From assembly GCA_041684965.1 (NCBI GenBank), contig JAWLGR010000023.1, positions 9,174 to 73,173 on the forward strand: 64,000 nt of DNA, in the 5' to 3' direction. The position numbers were made by a program, and so were the translations under genes. Source of the DNA: Mariniphaga sp041684965. Lineage in GTDB: Bacteria; Bacteroidota; Bacteroidia; Bacteroidales; Prolixibacteraceae. The notes beneath the pieces are model-generated. The model did no database searches, was not told the origin of the DNA, and worked only from the letters and a program-made list of their open reading frames with translations. This document shows positions 36,150 to 45,141 of this stretch, in pieces. Numbering within the stretch: position 1 is the first letter of the stretch; the number at the start of each line of letters is the position of its first letter.

Positions 36150-38456
36150 ATGCTCCATCTGTTAATTGTTATACTGATCTTTTCATTCGGTGTTTTTTTG
36201 ATTCCGGGGAAGTTAAAAAAACATACTGCTATTATACTGACACTTGTCCAAACGGGTGTTTTTTTCTATTTTCTTTCCCGGGTGCCCGATATTACAAACC
36301 TGGCATTTGAACATTCACTAATTAACTGGATTCCTCAACTGGGAATCAATATTGAGTTTGTCCTCGACGGTCTGAGCATGGTATTTGCCCTGTTGGTATC
36401 GGGTATTGGTGCGCTGGTTTTTCTATATGCAAGTGCTTATATGAAAAGCTATACAGGCACCAGCAAGTTTTTCTTTTTTCTTATGTTTTTTAGCGGAGCA
36501 ATGCTGGGGCTGGTGTTGTCGGCTAACCTCATTCAGATGTTTATTTTCTGGGAACTTACCAGTGTGCTGTCCTTTTTCCTTATAAGTTTTTTTCACGAAA
36601 GGGAATCGGCACGAAAAGCCGCCTTACAATCGTTTTATATAACAGGTTTTGGCGGGTTGAGTTTGCTGGCAGGAATCCTTGTGCTGGGGAGTGTAGTCGG
36701 CAGTTACTCTTTAAACGAATGGCTGGCAAACCCGGAGGCAATTAAAGAAAGTAATATGTACCTGCCCGGATTGTTGCTCATTTTAATAGGTGTTTTTACC
36801 AAATCCGCTCAATTTCCGTTTCATTTCTGGTTACCAGGGGCCATGCAGGCGCCGGCACCGGTAAGTTCTTATCTCCATTCAGCCACAATGGTGAAGGCGG
36901 GCGTTTTTCTGCTTGCCCGCCTTAGTCCGGTTTTAGGGGGTACTCAGGAATGGTCTTACATCATTCCAATAATTGGAGTCCTTACAATGCTTACGGGCTC
37001 CTACTTTGCACTTACACAGACTGATTTAAAGGGCATCCTTGCCTATACGACCATCAATGCACTGGGGGTGCTTATCCTTCTTCTCGGTATTGGCACCAGG
37101 GAATCTGTCATGGCGGCCATGTTATTTCTGTTTATTCATGCTTTTTATAAAGCTACTCTGTTTATGGTGGCAGGTCTTATTGAAAAGAAAACCGGCACCC
37201 GTGAAATAAATGAATTGGGGGGGCTGATTAAATACATGCCCGTTACTTTTGTAATTTCCCTGCTGTCGCTGCTTTCCATGGCAGGCTTGCCACCATTGCT
37301 GGGCTTTTTGGGAAAGGAACTTATTTATGAAGCAAAGGTTCAGTCACCCGGTATTGCTTCCCTCGTATTGATTCTAGGTGTAACATCAAATATTTTCATG
37401 GTAGCAGTATCCTTATTTTTTGTAAGGAAAGTTTTCATGGGAAAATATAAAACCACTAACAAAATACCCAATGAAAGAGGTTACGCCTTCCTTATCGGCC
37501 CTGGAATCTTAGCATTATTGAGCCTGATATTGGGTTTATCACCTTCAAATTTGGGAGATGCAGTTATCAGACCTGCAATTACAGCTGTTTCACTGGAAGA
37601 TGTGGAAGTGAAACTCAAACTCTGGCATGGATTCAACCAGGTATTTTTTCTTAGCCTGTTTACCATTGTTGCAGGTACAGGACTTTTTCTGGCTATGCTG
37701 AAAAGTAAAGGTTTACTGCCGGTCTGGCGAAAATTCAACAGTATTGTTTTTTCTATCCAGTTTGAACAGGTTTTCACCTGGGTGCTGGATAAATTTGTAG
37801 TAATCTCCACTATGAAAACAAAAGCTGTTCAACATGGGTTCCACAGATATTATATTTTTACCATATTTGTTTTTACATCTATCTTGCTGTGGGTACAGTT
37901 TTTTTATACCCAACCACCTGTGTTCATTATGGATTTGACACTTAAGCCTTTTTATGTTTCAGGACTTGCAGTTGTTATTATCCTGGTTTCATTTGCCGCT
38001 ATGTTCTTGCGCTCGCGTATTGTGACCATTATTGCAATGGGTGTATCTGGTTATGGCATTGCTCTTATCTTTCTTTACTACAGTGCAATTGATTTGGCAA
38101 TTACCCAAATTCTTGTGGAAACACTGACAGTAGTAATGTTTATGGCAATACTTCAGCGGCTTCCCAAATTTGCAGTTTTATCATCAAAAAGAACACGGAT
38201 TCGGGACTTTCTGATTGCATTAAGTTTTGGCAGTGTAATGACCGTCCTTACACTTAAAGCAGTGAATATTAATCTGAATCGTCCCATTTCCGATTTTTTT
38301 CTTCAAAACAGCTATACCCGTGCTTTTGGGGAAAATGTTGTCAATGTTATCCTAGTTGATTTCCGGGCACTTGATACCCTGGGAGAAGTGACGGTGCTCA
38401 CCATTGCGGCGGTAGGCGTTTATTTATTGTTAATGCCAAAAAAGAAAAGACTATGA
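36150..38456 (+). CDS. mrpA: Mrp-type Na+/H+ antiporter subunit A
   Basis: 768 aa, more than 18 hydrophobic segments. Core antiporter-like domain resembles NuoL (FPFHFWLPGAMQAPAPVSSYLHSATMVKAG region near 235), and the C-terminal part resembles the MbhD/MbhE-type extension (VETLTVVMFMAIL near 675). Somewhat shorter than the roughly 800 aa of Bacillus MrpA. It is the largest membrane subunit of the complex and part of the ion-translocating path. Stop codon overlaps the start of mrpB (ATGA-type), with the operon continuing to mrpG. Confidence 0.92.
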   Translation: MLHLLIVILIFSFGVFLIPGKLKKHTAIILTLVQTGVFFYFLSRVPDITNLAFEHSLINWIPQLGINIEFVLDGLSMVFALLVSGIGALVFLYASAYMKSYTGTSKFFFFLMFFSGAMLGLVLSANLIQMFIFWELTSVLSFFLISFFHERESARKAALQSFYITGFGGLSLLAGILVLGSVVGSYSLNEWLANPEAIKESNMYLPGLLLILIGVFTKSAQFPFHFWLPGAMQAPAPVSSYLHSATMVKAGVFLLARLSPVLGGTQEWSYIIPIIGVLTMLTGSYFALTQTDLKGILAYTTINALGVLILLLGIGTRESVMAAMLFLFIHAFYKATLFMVAGLIEKKTGTREINELGGLIKYMPVTFVISLLSLLSMAGLPPLLGFLGKELIYEAKVQSPGIASLVLILGVTSNIFMVAVSLFFVRKVFMGKYKTTNKIPNERGYAFLIGPGILALLSLILGLSPSNLGDAVIRPAITAVSLEDVEVKLKLWHGFNQVFFLSLFTIVAGTGLFLAMLKSKGLLPVWRKFNSIVFSIQFEQVFTWVLDKFVVISTMKTKAVQHGFHRYYIFTIFVFTSILLWVQFFYTQPPVFIMDLTLKPFYVSGLAVVIILVSFAAMFLRSRIVTIIAMGVSGYGIALIFLYYSAIDLAITQILVETLTVVMFMAILQRLPKFAVLSSKRTRIRDFLIALSFGSVMTVLTLKAVNINLNRPISDFFLQNSYTRAFGENVVNVILVDFRALDTLGEVTVLTIAAVGVYLLLMPKKKRL

Positions 38457-38875
38457 ATTCGATAATACTTCAAATAGCGGCAAGATACCTGAAATGGATA
38501 CTCATTGTATTTGCTGTACTTGCACTTTTAAGAGGACACAATCATCCGGGAGGAGGTTTTATAGGAGGTTTATTGGCAGGTCTTGCAATTGTATACCGTG
38601 GGTTTGCCTACAATGCTTTCCAGGTTAAGGAAGAATTAAAAGACCGGCCCGAAGGATATATTGCATGGGGTTTATCTTTTATACTGTTAAGCTTCATTCC
38701 ATCCGTTATAAAAAAGGAGGCGCTTATGACAGGTTCCTGGATAACCATTCCATTTCCCTTTAGTGAAGGATTAAAACTGGGAACTCCTTTAATATTTGAT
38801 GTGGGTGTTTTTATGGCCGTAATTGGAGTGACACTGATGTTTGTTTTTTCGCTTACCCAAAAGCCACAGCAATGA
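38453..38875 (+). CDS. mrpB: Mrp antiporter subunit B
   Basis: 140 aa with four membrane helices. The MnhB signature is GHNHPGGGFIGGLLAGLAIVYRG near residue 28. Overlaps mrpA by 4 bp, so translation is coupled. Needed for assembly of the heptameric Na+/H+ antiporter in the inner membrane. Confidence 0.93.
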   Translation: MNSIILQIAARYLKWILIVFAVLALLRGHNHPGGGFIGGLLAGLAIVYRGFAYNAFQVKEELKDRPEGYIAWGLSFILLSFIPSVIKKEALMTGSWITIPFPFSEGLKLGTPLIFDVGVFMAVIGVTLMFVFSLTQKPQQ

Positions 38876-38911
38876 TTGATTTATTAAACCGCAATTTACA
38901 GACATAGAATT

Positions 38912-39256
38912 ATGGAAATTGTATTGGCTATCGTAGTAGGGTTTTTATATACTGTGAGTGTTTACCTGATGCTCCGGAGAAGCATTTTGAAATTTATTAT
39001 CGGGTTGATCTTTATGAGCAATGCGACCAACCTTTTGGTATTTCTTTCTGCCGGACTTGTACCTGGCAGTCCCGATTTTGTGAAACCGGAAGGAGTGGCC
39101 GCTGAAACAATGGCCGATCCACTTCCGCAGGCGCTGGTGCTTACTGCCATTGTTATCGGGCTGGGTATTGTGGTTTTCACTCTTGCATTGAAATACAAGT
39201 TTTTTGAACTTACTGGCACCGATGATTTGGACCAGCTTAAAAAAACAGATAATTGA
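38912..39256 (+). CDS. mrpC: Mrp antiporter subunit C (NuoK-like)
   Basis: 114 aa with three membrane helices, NuoK-like. The core motif is IIGLIFMSNATNLLVFLSAG (variant of GLxLLSNAxNL) and a PLPQALVLTAIVIGLG near residue 70. Its stop overlaps the start of mrpD by 4 bp. Part of the antiporter. Confidence 0.93.
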   Translation: MEIVLAIVVGFLYTVSVYLMLRRSILKFIIGLIFMSNATNLLVFLSAGLVPGSPDFVKPEGVAAETMADPLPQALVLTAIVIGLGIVVFTLALKYKFFELTGTDDLDQLKKTDN

Positions 39257-40749
39257 AAATGGCATTGATAGCATTTCCCATATTGTTTCCGTTTTTTTTG
39301 ATAATCTGCCTGCTGGTTATCAGAATTGACAGTGTTGCCCGATGGATTGGTCCGTTGGGGACAGGTCTGCTGGCTTTTGTTTCCGTTTATCTGTTGGTTC
39401 TGGTGGAGAAACATGGAGTGCTGGTTCTTCAGATGGGAGGCTGGGAAGCCCCATTTGGGATAACATTGGTTATTGACTACCTCAGCGCACTGATGCTGTT
39501 GGTTTCTTCTCTGATCTCGTTTCCGGTTGCTATTTATGCTTTGAAATTTCTGACTCCGGAGATCAGGCTCAACCGGTTTTTTGTCTTTTTCTTTGGTCTG
39601 GTGATGGGAATGAATGGTTCGTTTATTACCGGAGACGTATTTAACCTCTTTGTCTGGTTTGAAGTAATGCTGATGTCTTCTTTTGTTCTTATTACTTTGG
39701 GAAGAACTAAAGAACAGCTTGAGGGAGGCATTAAGTATCTGGCGTTGAATCTTATAGGCTCAATGTTTTTACTTGCCGGGGTAGGTCTGCTTTACGGAAA
39801 AACGGGTACATTGAACATGGCCCACCTTGCACAGATACTTACCAACGACGATCAGGCAATTTTAATGAACACCTCAGCAGCTTTATTTTTTATTGCTTTT
39901 GGAATTAAAGCAGCTGTTTTTCCACTGTATTTTTGGCTTCCTGCATCCTATCACACGCCCGATATCACCATTACTTCATTGTTTGCCGGGTTGTTAACCA
40001 AAGTGGGAGTTTATACCTTCATTCGTTTCTTTACCCTGTTTTTTGTACATGACCCGCAGTTCTGGCACCAGTTAATTCTGGTAATCGCAGGTTTCACAAT
40101 GGTCACCGGAGGCATGGCTGCAGCCGCGCATTATGAAACCCGACGGATATTATCGTATCACATCATTAGCCAGATCGGATACATGATTATGGGCCTGGGT
40201 ATTTTTACACCTCTTGCCATTGCAGGAGCAATATTTTTTACATTGCATAACATGCTTGCAAAAACCAATACGTTCCTGGTTTCGGGAATGATAAACAAAG
40301 CACGGGGAACTTTTTACCTGAAAGATGTTGGGGGGTTATTTAAAGAAAATCCTATGATGGCAGTTATGTTCATCATCCCTGCTTTTGCACTTGCTGGTGT
40401 TCCTCCCATCTCAGGGTTCTTTGCTAAATTCGTTCTTATCAAGGCAGGAATTGAAAGTGGTCATTATGTAATTACAGCGGTGGCCATTCTTACAGGAATG
40501 CTTACGCTTTATTCTATGTTGAAAATATGGAATGAAGCTTTTTTAAAAATTCAACCGCGAAATGAATTTGAAAACAATGCCGGAATGAAGTTTTCATTTC
40601 TTGAATACCTTCCTTCGCTGATATTGGCGGCAGCAAGCATTCTTATGGGCTTATTTGCCCATTATGTTTTTGATTTTACCATTAAAGCTGCCAATCAGCT
40701 CATTAATCCGGAGCTTTATATTGAAACTGTATTAAAAGGATATCTATGA
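39253..40749 (+). CDS. mrpD: Mrp antiporter subunit D (NuoN/NuoM-like)
   Basis: 498 aa with about 14 membrane helices. NuoM/N-like signatures are FNLFVWFEVMLMSSFVLITLG near residue 130 (with the conserved Glu) and a later conserved AAVFPLYFWLPASYHTP with Lys and Pro near 220. It is the proton-antiporter-like subunit of the complex. Overlaps mrpE by 4 bp. Confidence 0.94.
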   Translation: MKMALIAFPILFPFFLIICLLVIRIDSVARWIGPLGTGLLAFVSVYLLVLVEKHGVLVLQMGGWEAPFGITLVIDYLSALMLLVSSLISFPVAIYALKFLTPEIRLNRFFVFFFGLVMGMNGSFITGDVFNLFVWFEVMLMSSFVLITLGRTKEQLEGGIKYLALNLIGSMFLLAGVGLLYGKTGTLNMAHLAQILTNDDQAILMNTSAALFFIAFGIKAAVFPLYFWLPASYHTPDITITSLFAGLLTKVGVYTFIRFFTLFFVHDPQFWHQLILVIAGFTMVTGGMAAAAHYETRRILSYHIISQIGYMIMGLGIFTPLAIAGAIFFTLHNMLAKTNTFLVSGMINKARGTFYLKDVGGLFKENPMMAVMFIIPAFALAGVPPISGFFAKFVLIKAGIESGHYVITAVAILTGMLTLYSMLKIWNEAFLKIQPRNEFENNAGMKFSFLEYLPSLILAAASILMGLFAHYVFDFTIKAANQLINPELYIETVLKGYL

Positions 40750-41078
40750 AATTTCTGAAGAAAATCTATTATATACTTGAATTTATAGTTTACTATCTGA
40801 GTAAACTTATACAGGCAAACATATTTATTGCTTACGATATTCTTACTCCCAAAATGCACATTAAACCGGCTTTCATGCAGATTCCTTTAAAAATAAAATC
40901 AGACACCGGAATTTTGCTTTTTAGCAATCTGCTTTCAATGACTCCCGGTACATTAAGTATAGATATCAGTGAAGATAAAAAAAGCCTTCTTGTACATGTA
41001 TTGTATTACTCAGATGATGAGTTGATGCAGAAAGATTTTGAAGGAATTCAGGGGAAAATAATAAAAATAACAGAATGA
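40746..41078 (+). CDS. mrpE: Mrp antiporter subunit E, short form
   Basis: 110 aa against about 158 in Bacillus. It keeps the MnhE core: IQANIFIAYDILTP near 24, then a short loop, and LLFSNLLSMTPGTLSIDIS near residue 58. The N-terminal membrane helices seen in longer MrpE are missing, so one helix pair is absent. Position, motifs and translational coupling to mrpD and mrpF (4-bp overlaps) support the assignment. Confidence 0.85.
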   Translation: MKFLKKIYYILEFIVYYLSKLIQANIFIAYDILTPKMHIKPAFMQIPLKIKSDTGILLFSNLLSMTPGTLSIDISEDKKSLLVHVLYYSDDELMQKDFEGIQGKIIKITE

Positions 41079-41353
41079 TGGAAGAAAATACTTATACAAT
41101 AATTTTGATTGTCGCTTTTGCTATGCTGCTGGCATCCCTGATTCTTGCTTTCGCTCGACTGATGAAAGGTCCTTCAGTTAACGACCGAATTGCAGCAATG
41201 GATGTGATTGCTGTGGTTGTGATGGGTTTTGTGCTGGTGTACAGCGTGCTTATCAATAATTCAATCTATTTTGATATACCAATAATTATATCGCTAATTT
41301 CATTTATTGGAACTGTAGCCATTTCAACTTATTTAAAACACAGATATGATTGA
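41075..41353 (+). CDS. mrpF: Mrp antiporter subunit F
   Basis: 92 aa with three membrane helices. The family motif RLMKGPSVNDRIAAMDVI (with Asp and Arg) near residue 30 is intact. Small subunit of the antiporter. It overlaps mrpE and mrpG (4 and 8 bp). Confidence 0.93.
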   Translation: MMEENTYTIILIVAFAMLLASLILAFARLMKGPSVNDRIAAMDVIAVVVMGFVLVYSVLINNSIYFDIPIIISLISFIGTVAISTYLKHRYD

Positions 41354-41648
41354 TGTATTAATTTCTGTTTTAATTTTAGCCGGCTCTTTTTTTATTCTGG
41401 TGGCAGCTATAGGGATTGTACGATTTGATAATCTATACAGCAGATTACATGCCGGAACAAAAGCGCCTTCCTTTGGTATTTTTTTGATTGCACTTGGAGT
41501 GAGCATTTTTTTTAATGACCCGGTTGTTTATATTAAAGGGTTGTTCATAGTGTTATTTATATATCTCACTGCCCCGCTTGCAGCCCATGCTATTATTAAG
41601 TCATTTAAAGATTCAGGGAAAGATAATGAATTTCCTCAGGATGTATAG
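41346..41648 (+). CDS. mrpG: Mrp antiporter subunit G
   Basis: 100 aa with three membrane helices. The MnhG signature is VRFDNLYSRLHAGTKAPSFG near residue 25. Last gene of the operon; it is convergent with the HAD phosphatase gene, whose stop codon is only 5 bp away, so no separate terminator fits between them. Confidence 0.92.
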   Translation: MIDVLISVLILAGSFFILVAAIGIVRFDNLYSRLHAGTKAPSFGIFLIALGVSIFFNDPVVYIKGLFIVLFIYLTAPLAAHAIIKSFKDSGKDNEFPQDV

Positions 41649-41653
41649 AGCAA

Positions 41654-42316
41654 TTATCCGGTTTTTTTTAAAAGTGAATAGATAAAGTCTACTGTAATTT
41701 CAGTGAAATCATCAATAATATGATGGGCATATTTATGTTCTCCGGCTGATAATGTTGTGGTAACTGCCACTACTATAGCCCCTGCATCATATGCCGCCCG
41801 GGTACCTGAAACGCTGTCTTCAAAAACAATACATTTTTCCGGTCTGGTATTTAGCATAGAAGCTGATTTTATATATATCTCAGGATGAGGTTTCCCCTTT
41901 GAGACCATGGAATCATCAACCACAACATCTATTTTATCCTGTATGTTAAGCCCCTTTAATATAAAATCCACATTTTCTTTTGGAGCTGATGTAGCAACTC
42001 CAACAGGGATATTGTTCTTTTTCAATTCCGTTAGAAGTGTATTAAAACCAGGTACAGCTTTAAGTTGTGGACGATAAATTTCCCGGTATGCAGCTTCTTT
42101 TTCAGCACCTAGCTTATCAATTTCCTGAAGGGTTAATTCATACCCAAAAAGATCGGGAAGTATCTCTTCATTTACACGGCCAAAAAATTGAGTTCTGAAT
42201 TTTTCTTCAGAAAATGAGATGTTATGACGGGAACAAAATTTTGACCAGGCAAGTTCATGGTATTTACCATTATCAACTATTACTCCATCCATATCGAAGA
42301 TCACTGCTGCATTCAT
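41654..42316 (-). CDS. HAD-superfamily phosphatase (beta-phosphoglucomutase-like)
   Basis: 220 aa. HAD motif I is FDMDGVIVDNGKYH (Asp8, Asp10), motif II VGVATSAPKENVD, motif III KGKPHPEIY and motif IV VFEDSVSGTRAAYDAGA. The cap region has the helical form of subfamily I. Likely dephosphorylates or mutates a sugar phosphate in the cytoplasm. A -7 box lies upstream. Confidence 0.88.
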   Translation of the reverse strand: MNAAVIFDMDGVIVDNGKYHELAWSKFCSRHNISFSEEKFRTQFFGRVNEEILPDLFGYELTLQEIDKLGAEKEAAYREIYRPQLKAVPGFNTLLTELKKNNIPVGVATSAPKENVDFILKGLNIQDKIDVVVDDSMVSKGKPHPEIYIKSASMLNTRPEKCIVFEDSVSGTRAAYDAGAIVVAVTTTLSAGEHKYAHHIIDDFTEITVDFIYSLLKKTG

Positions 42317-42348
42317 GAAAGCCGTAAATTATTTTTTTTATTAAACGA

Positions 42349-42356
42349 CAAATATA
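42349..42356 (-). promoter_or_regulatory. -7 box (TATATTTG) of the HAD gene
   Basis: On the minus strand TATATTTG matches TAnnTTTG, about 33 bp upstream of the ATG at 42316. No clear -33 element was found. Confidence 0.4.
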
Positions 42357-42588
42357 TACATGAAAGACACATGGAAGCACTAAACAGCTTTAATCTTATG
42401 CCTTCTTTATCACTTCTTTGGATATAAATGATATCCATAGTGAATTATATCTGGATACATTTGAATTTGAGTTTTACTATGTCATGTTTTGGATTCAAGT
42501 GTTAAGTGATTAAAATACATTAAAATGATGCTGTGCTGGTGCGTGGTAATTACCAGTTGTAATAAATGAAATTTTCTGAGGAGAAAAA

Positions 42589-42618
42589 AAAAGGCTGCAG
42601 TTTAAATGGCAGCCTTTT
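42589..42618 (-). terminator. Intrinsic terminator of the first HMA gene
   Basis: A perfect 10-bp stem (AAAAGGCTGC, 42589-42598, with GCAGCCTTTT, 42609-42618) and a 10-nt loop. Read on the minus strand it ends in a run of T, as expected downstream of the HMA gene that stops at 42641. It lies in a 324-bp intergenic region in which no other gene was found. Confidence 0.85.
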
Positions 42619-42640
42619 AAATAATTTAAATAAGTTACAT

Positions 42641-43012
42641 TCAGTGACCATGATTTTCGTGGCCCTGCATTTTTGTTTGTTTTCCTGTACGGTCGTATTT
42701 GCAGCAGGCGGGCAATTTGTTATAAACTTCATCTTTTGCCTTGTGTTTGCCGGTATCATGGCCCGATTGAGCTATGGCCATCTGTACCTTTTCTGCCGAA
42801 GTGGTGGCATCGTCGAAAGTTACTTCCATCTGTTTGGTTTCCTTGTTCCAGTCTGCTTTTGAAACTCCTTCAACCGATAAAGCCGCTTTTTCGATGCGTT
42901 TTTCACACATTCCGCAATTGCCCTTTACTTCAAATTTTTCTGTTTTTTCTCCTGCAAAAGCAACTGTTGTTGCGATCAGAAAAATAAATATACTAAAAAT
43001 TTTAATTTTCAT
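42641..43012 (-). CDS. Secreted heavy-metal-associated (HMA) protein, His-rich tail
   Basis: 123 aa with a signal peptide (about 20 residues). The HMA domain carries GNCGMCEKRIEKAALSVEGV, i.e. the metal-binding C-x2-C (CGMC), then the usual beta-alpha-beta spacing. The C-terminus has a Cys pair (PACCKYDRT) and a His-rich tail (MQGHENHGH). Expected to bind Cu or a similar metal in the periplasm. It is one of two such genes flanking the porin-like gene and belongs to the copper cluster. A -7 box lies 49 bp upstream and a terminator downstream. Confidence 0.85.
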   Translation of the reverse strand: MKIKIFSIFIFLIATTVAFAGEKTEKFEVKGNCGMCEKRIEKAALSVEGVSKADWNKETKQMEVTFDDATTSAEKVQMAIAQSGHDTGKHKAKDEVYNKLPACCKYDRTGKQTKMQGHENHGH

Positions 43013-43060
43013 AACTCCTGAATTAATGATGTTTAAATTGTATTATCTTTCAATTTCATA

Positions 43061-43068
43061 CAAAGTTA
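43061..43068 (-). promoter_or_regulatory. -7 box (TAACTTTG) of the first HMA gene
   Basis: On the minus strand TAACTTTG fits TAnnTTTG, about 49 bp upstream of the ATG at 43012. No clear -33. Confidence 0.35.
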
Positions 43069-43160
43069 AAGGAAAGCCTTTCATCCGTTGTTATATTATT
43101 ATTGAAATAATTTACATGATTTAAAGCTTTCCTTTATCCTGACTGGGTGTTTTATCTGGA

Positions 43161-44450
43161 TCAGAAGCTGATTACTGCTTCCAGCATCAGGCCGTTAAAT
43201 CCGGCACCTGCAAATCTGCCTGTCCATGCGTCTCCATTGTAGTCTTGTTTAACGTACTCAAGTTTTGCAAGTATGTTATTCGACAGGAACCATCCTCCAC
43301 CGACATTAAGCCGGGAGATTTCCAGATTGGGCTCGGCATCTTCGAGCTGGGTTCCGGTTACCACATTGTAGCGCCCTCCCAGGTAGAGATTTTCATTCTG
43401 ACCAAACCTGTACAGCAATTCTCCGGCGAGTTGGGTGAATGCACCTTCGGTTCCTCCCTGTACATCGTTGTTGCCCATGGCACGTTCAAAAATACCGAAG
43501 AACTCAAGTCCGCCAAATTTAATGAATGGATTAATCTGCAAGGCAGTGAGTTTTGAAAATCGGGGGTTGTAACGGCCTTCAAAATTATTGCCCTGTGTTG
43601 CGCCGGTTTCATCGGGTAAAGTATGCATTACAAAAAAGTACCTTCCTCCGGCACGGTCACCTCCGTAAAGATTGGTTCCTGTGGTGGTACCATTATTCAT
43701 ATACCATGAGCCTGTCAACCTGACCCTAAGATCGGGATTTAACTGTTGGTCGAAACCTAATTTTCCATAGAAAGAAGGTTTGTTGTCACTGTTTGGGTTT
43801 AACCGTACATTTTGGTTAAGCTTACCATTGGTAACCCCTACAACAGCCAGCAACCCGTTTGCCTGCACGGTTACTTCTCCAAAGGCTTCAGTGGCAAAGG
43901 CATCCATTATATAATTTCCCACAAACGGGTTGAAAATGGCACGGGCATTATCCGACCTTCTAAAATGAGCATCGCCGTAATTAAATTCATCCAGGCCAAT
44001 CGTGATTGAAGTAAATTGCATAATGTCTTCCAGAAAACCCGGAGCAACAAAATCGAGTTTATCTACCTGCATATGACCCCCTTTAATCCATGCTTCATTA
44101 TGATGCCTTGAAGACAGATAGGTTTTAAGGTGCATCCGCACGCCATCGAGCAATTGGACATCGAGGTTAAGGTTGGCCGATGGCAGGTTAAAATCGTTCC
44201 CAAGCAAAACCAGATTATCCAGGTTATTGCTTTGGCTTAATCCCTGGAACTGCATTGCAAAATCACCACCGATACGAACACGCATTCCTTCGAATGCTAC
44301 CGTATCCTCCTTGGTGGATTCAAAGACATTTAATCCTGCCTTGTTGTTAGGCCTGTAAAACTGCAGGGATTGTTGTTGAGCAAGCAGATTGCCTGATATA
44401 AACAAAATAAGTGTAATGAATGTGAGTTTGAGCGTTCTTAATCTTTCCAT
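43161..44450 (-). CDS. Outer-membrane porin-like beta-barrel protein
   Basis: 429 aa with a signal peptide (residues 1-24, ending LLAQ). The mature region alternates strand and turn through to a terminal aromatic strand (GLMLEAVISF). Internal repeats of aromatic-ended strands and Gly-rich turns resemble long porins, e.g. GDFAMQFQGL near 62 and GGRYFFVMHTLPDE near 265. No TonB-box plug was seen, so it is not a classical TonB receptor. Located inside the copper cluster between two HMA genes; a role in metal passage is inferred from position. Confidence 0.7.
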   Translation of the reverse strand: MERLRTLKLTFITLILFISGNLLAQQQSLQFYRPNNKAGLNVFESTKEDTVAFEGMRVRIGGDFAMQFQGLSQSNNLDNLVLLGNDFNLPSANLNLDVQLLDGVRMHLKTYLSSRHHNEAWIKGGHMQVDKLDFVAPGFLEDIMQFTSITIGLDEFNYGDAHFRRSDNARAIFNPFVGNYIMDAFATEAFGEVTVQANGLLAVVGVTNGKLNQNVRLNPNSDNKPSFYGKLGFDQQLNPDLRVRLTGSWYMNNGTTTGTNLYGGDRAGGRYFFVMHTLPDETGATQGNNFEGRYNPRFSKLTALQINPFIKFGGLEFFGIFERAMGNNDVQGGTEGAFTQLAGELLYRFGQNENLYLGGRYNVVTGTQLEDAEPNLEISRLNVGGGWFLSNNILAKLEYVKQDYNGDAWTGRFAGAGFNGLMLEAVISF

Positions 44451-44670
44451 AATTTTTAAAATTTTGTGTTTATACTAGAAAACCAAATATTTACCTTAAT
44501 GTTTAACCGTTTTCGAAAGCAAAAAATCGCTACTTGAAAATACGGTTGCAAATAAACGACATTTTTATCTGAAATCATTAAAACCATTGCATTATAGGTA
44601 ATCATATTAAGATAATGTTACATTTATTCGCTTTGGTACAGAACCTTTCGGTTGTTTTAAATTTAGCCCT

Positions 44671-45093
44671 CTACCTACAGCAGGCTGCTGGTTGTGAGCC
44701 ATTTGTGCAACCTGGCATTGAAGCACCATGGCTATTGCTGTCTGCCTTTTTTTCGGCACGCTTGTATTTACAGCAACTGTGTAGTTTTTCATAGACTTCA
44801 TCTCCAGCCCTGTGCATATCTGTGTCATGGCCTGCTTTTGCTATGGCGGCATGAATTTTATGGACATCGGCTTTCGACGGGTCGTAGGAGACAGTCATAA
44901 CAATGGTTTTCTTCTCCCAATCGGCTGAGGTTACCCCTTTAACGGATTTGGCTGCTTTTTCAATACGGGTTTCACACATGCCGCAATTCCCGTGTACTTT
45001 GAATTTTTCGGTTTTTACCTGATTGGCAGCAAACGCAGTGGCAATGCCTGAAATCATAACTGCTGCAAAGAATAATACTACTTTTGTTTTCAT
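44671..45093 (-). CDS. Secreted HMA-domain metal-binding protein
   Basis: 140 aa with a signal peptide (MKTKVVLFFAAVM..., to about 22). The HMA motif is HGNCGMCETRIEKAAKSVKGV (CGMC near 36-39). The C-terminal region carries HSCCKYKRAEKK and a tail with Cys and His (MPGCTNGSQPAACC), a second possible metal-binding site. It is a paralogue of the other HMA gene. It lies 48 bp from cusB and is likely in the same operon with cusB, the TolC-type gene and cusA. Confidence 0.85.
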   Translation of the reverse strand: MKTKVVLFFAAVMISGIATAFAANQVKTEKFKVHGNCGMCETRIEKAAKSVKGVTSADWEKKTIVMTVSYDPSKADVHKIHAAIAKAGHDTDMHRAGDEVYEKLHSCCKYKRAEKKADSNSHGASMPGCTNGSQPAACCR

Positions 45094-45141
45094 AAAAAAA
45101 TTAATTGATGGTTTATAAATGAATTGGAAATATTTATTGTA

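Noticed and set aside
42566..42862. 98-aa plus-strand ORF over the terminator and HMA gene
   Set aside because: It is antisense to the HMA gene and crosses the hairpin; the HMA reading frame holds the recognised motif.
44607..44828. 73-aa minus-strand ORF overlapping the second HMA gene
   Set aside because: It is an alternative frame of the C-terminal half of the HMA gene, without its own start context.
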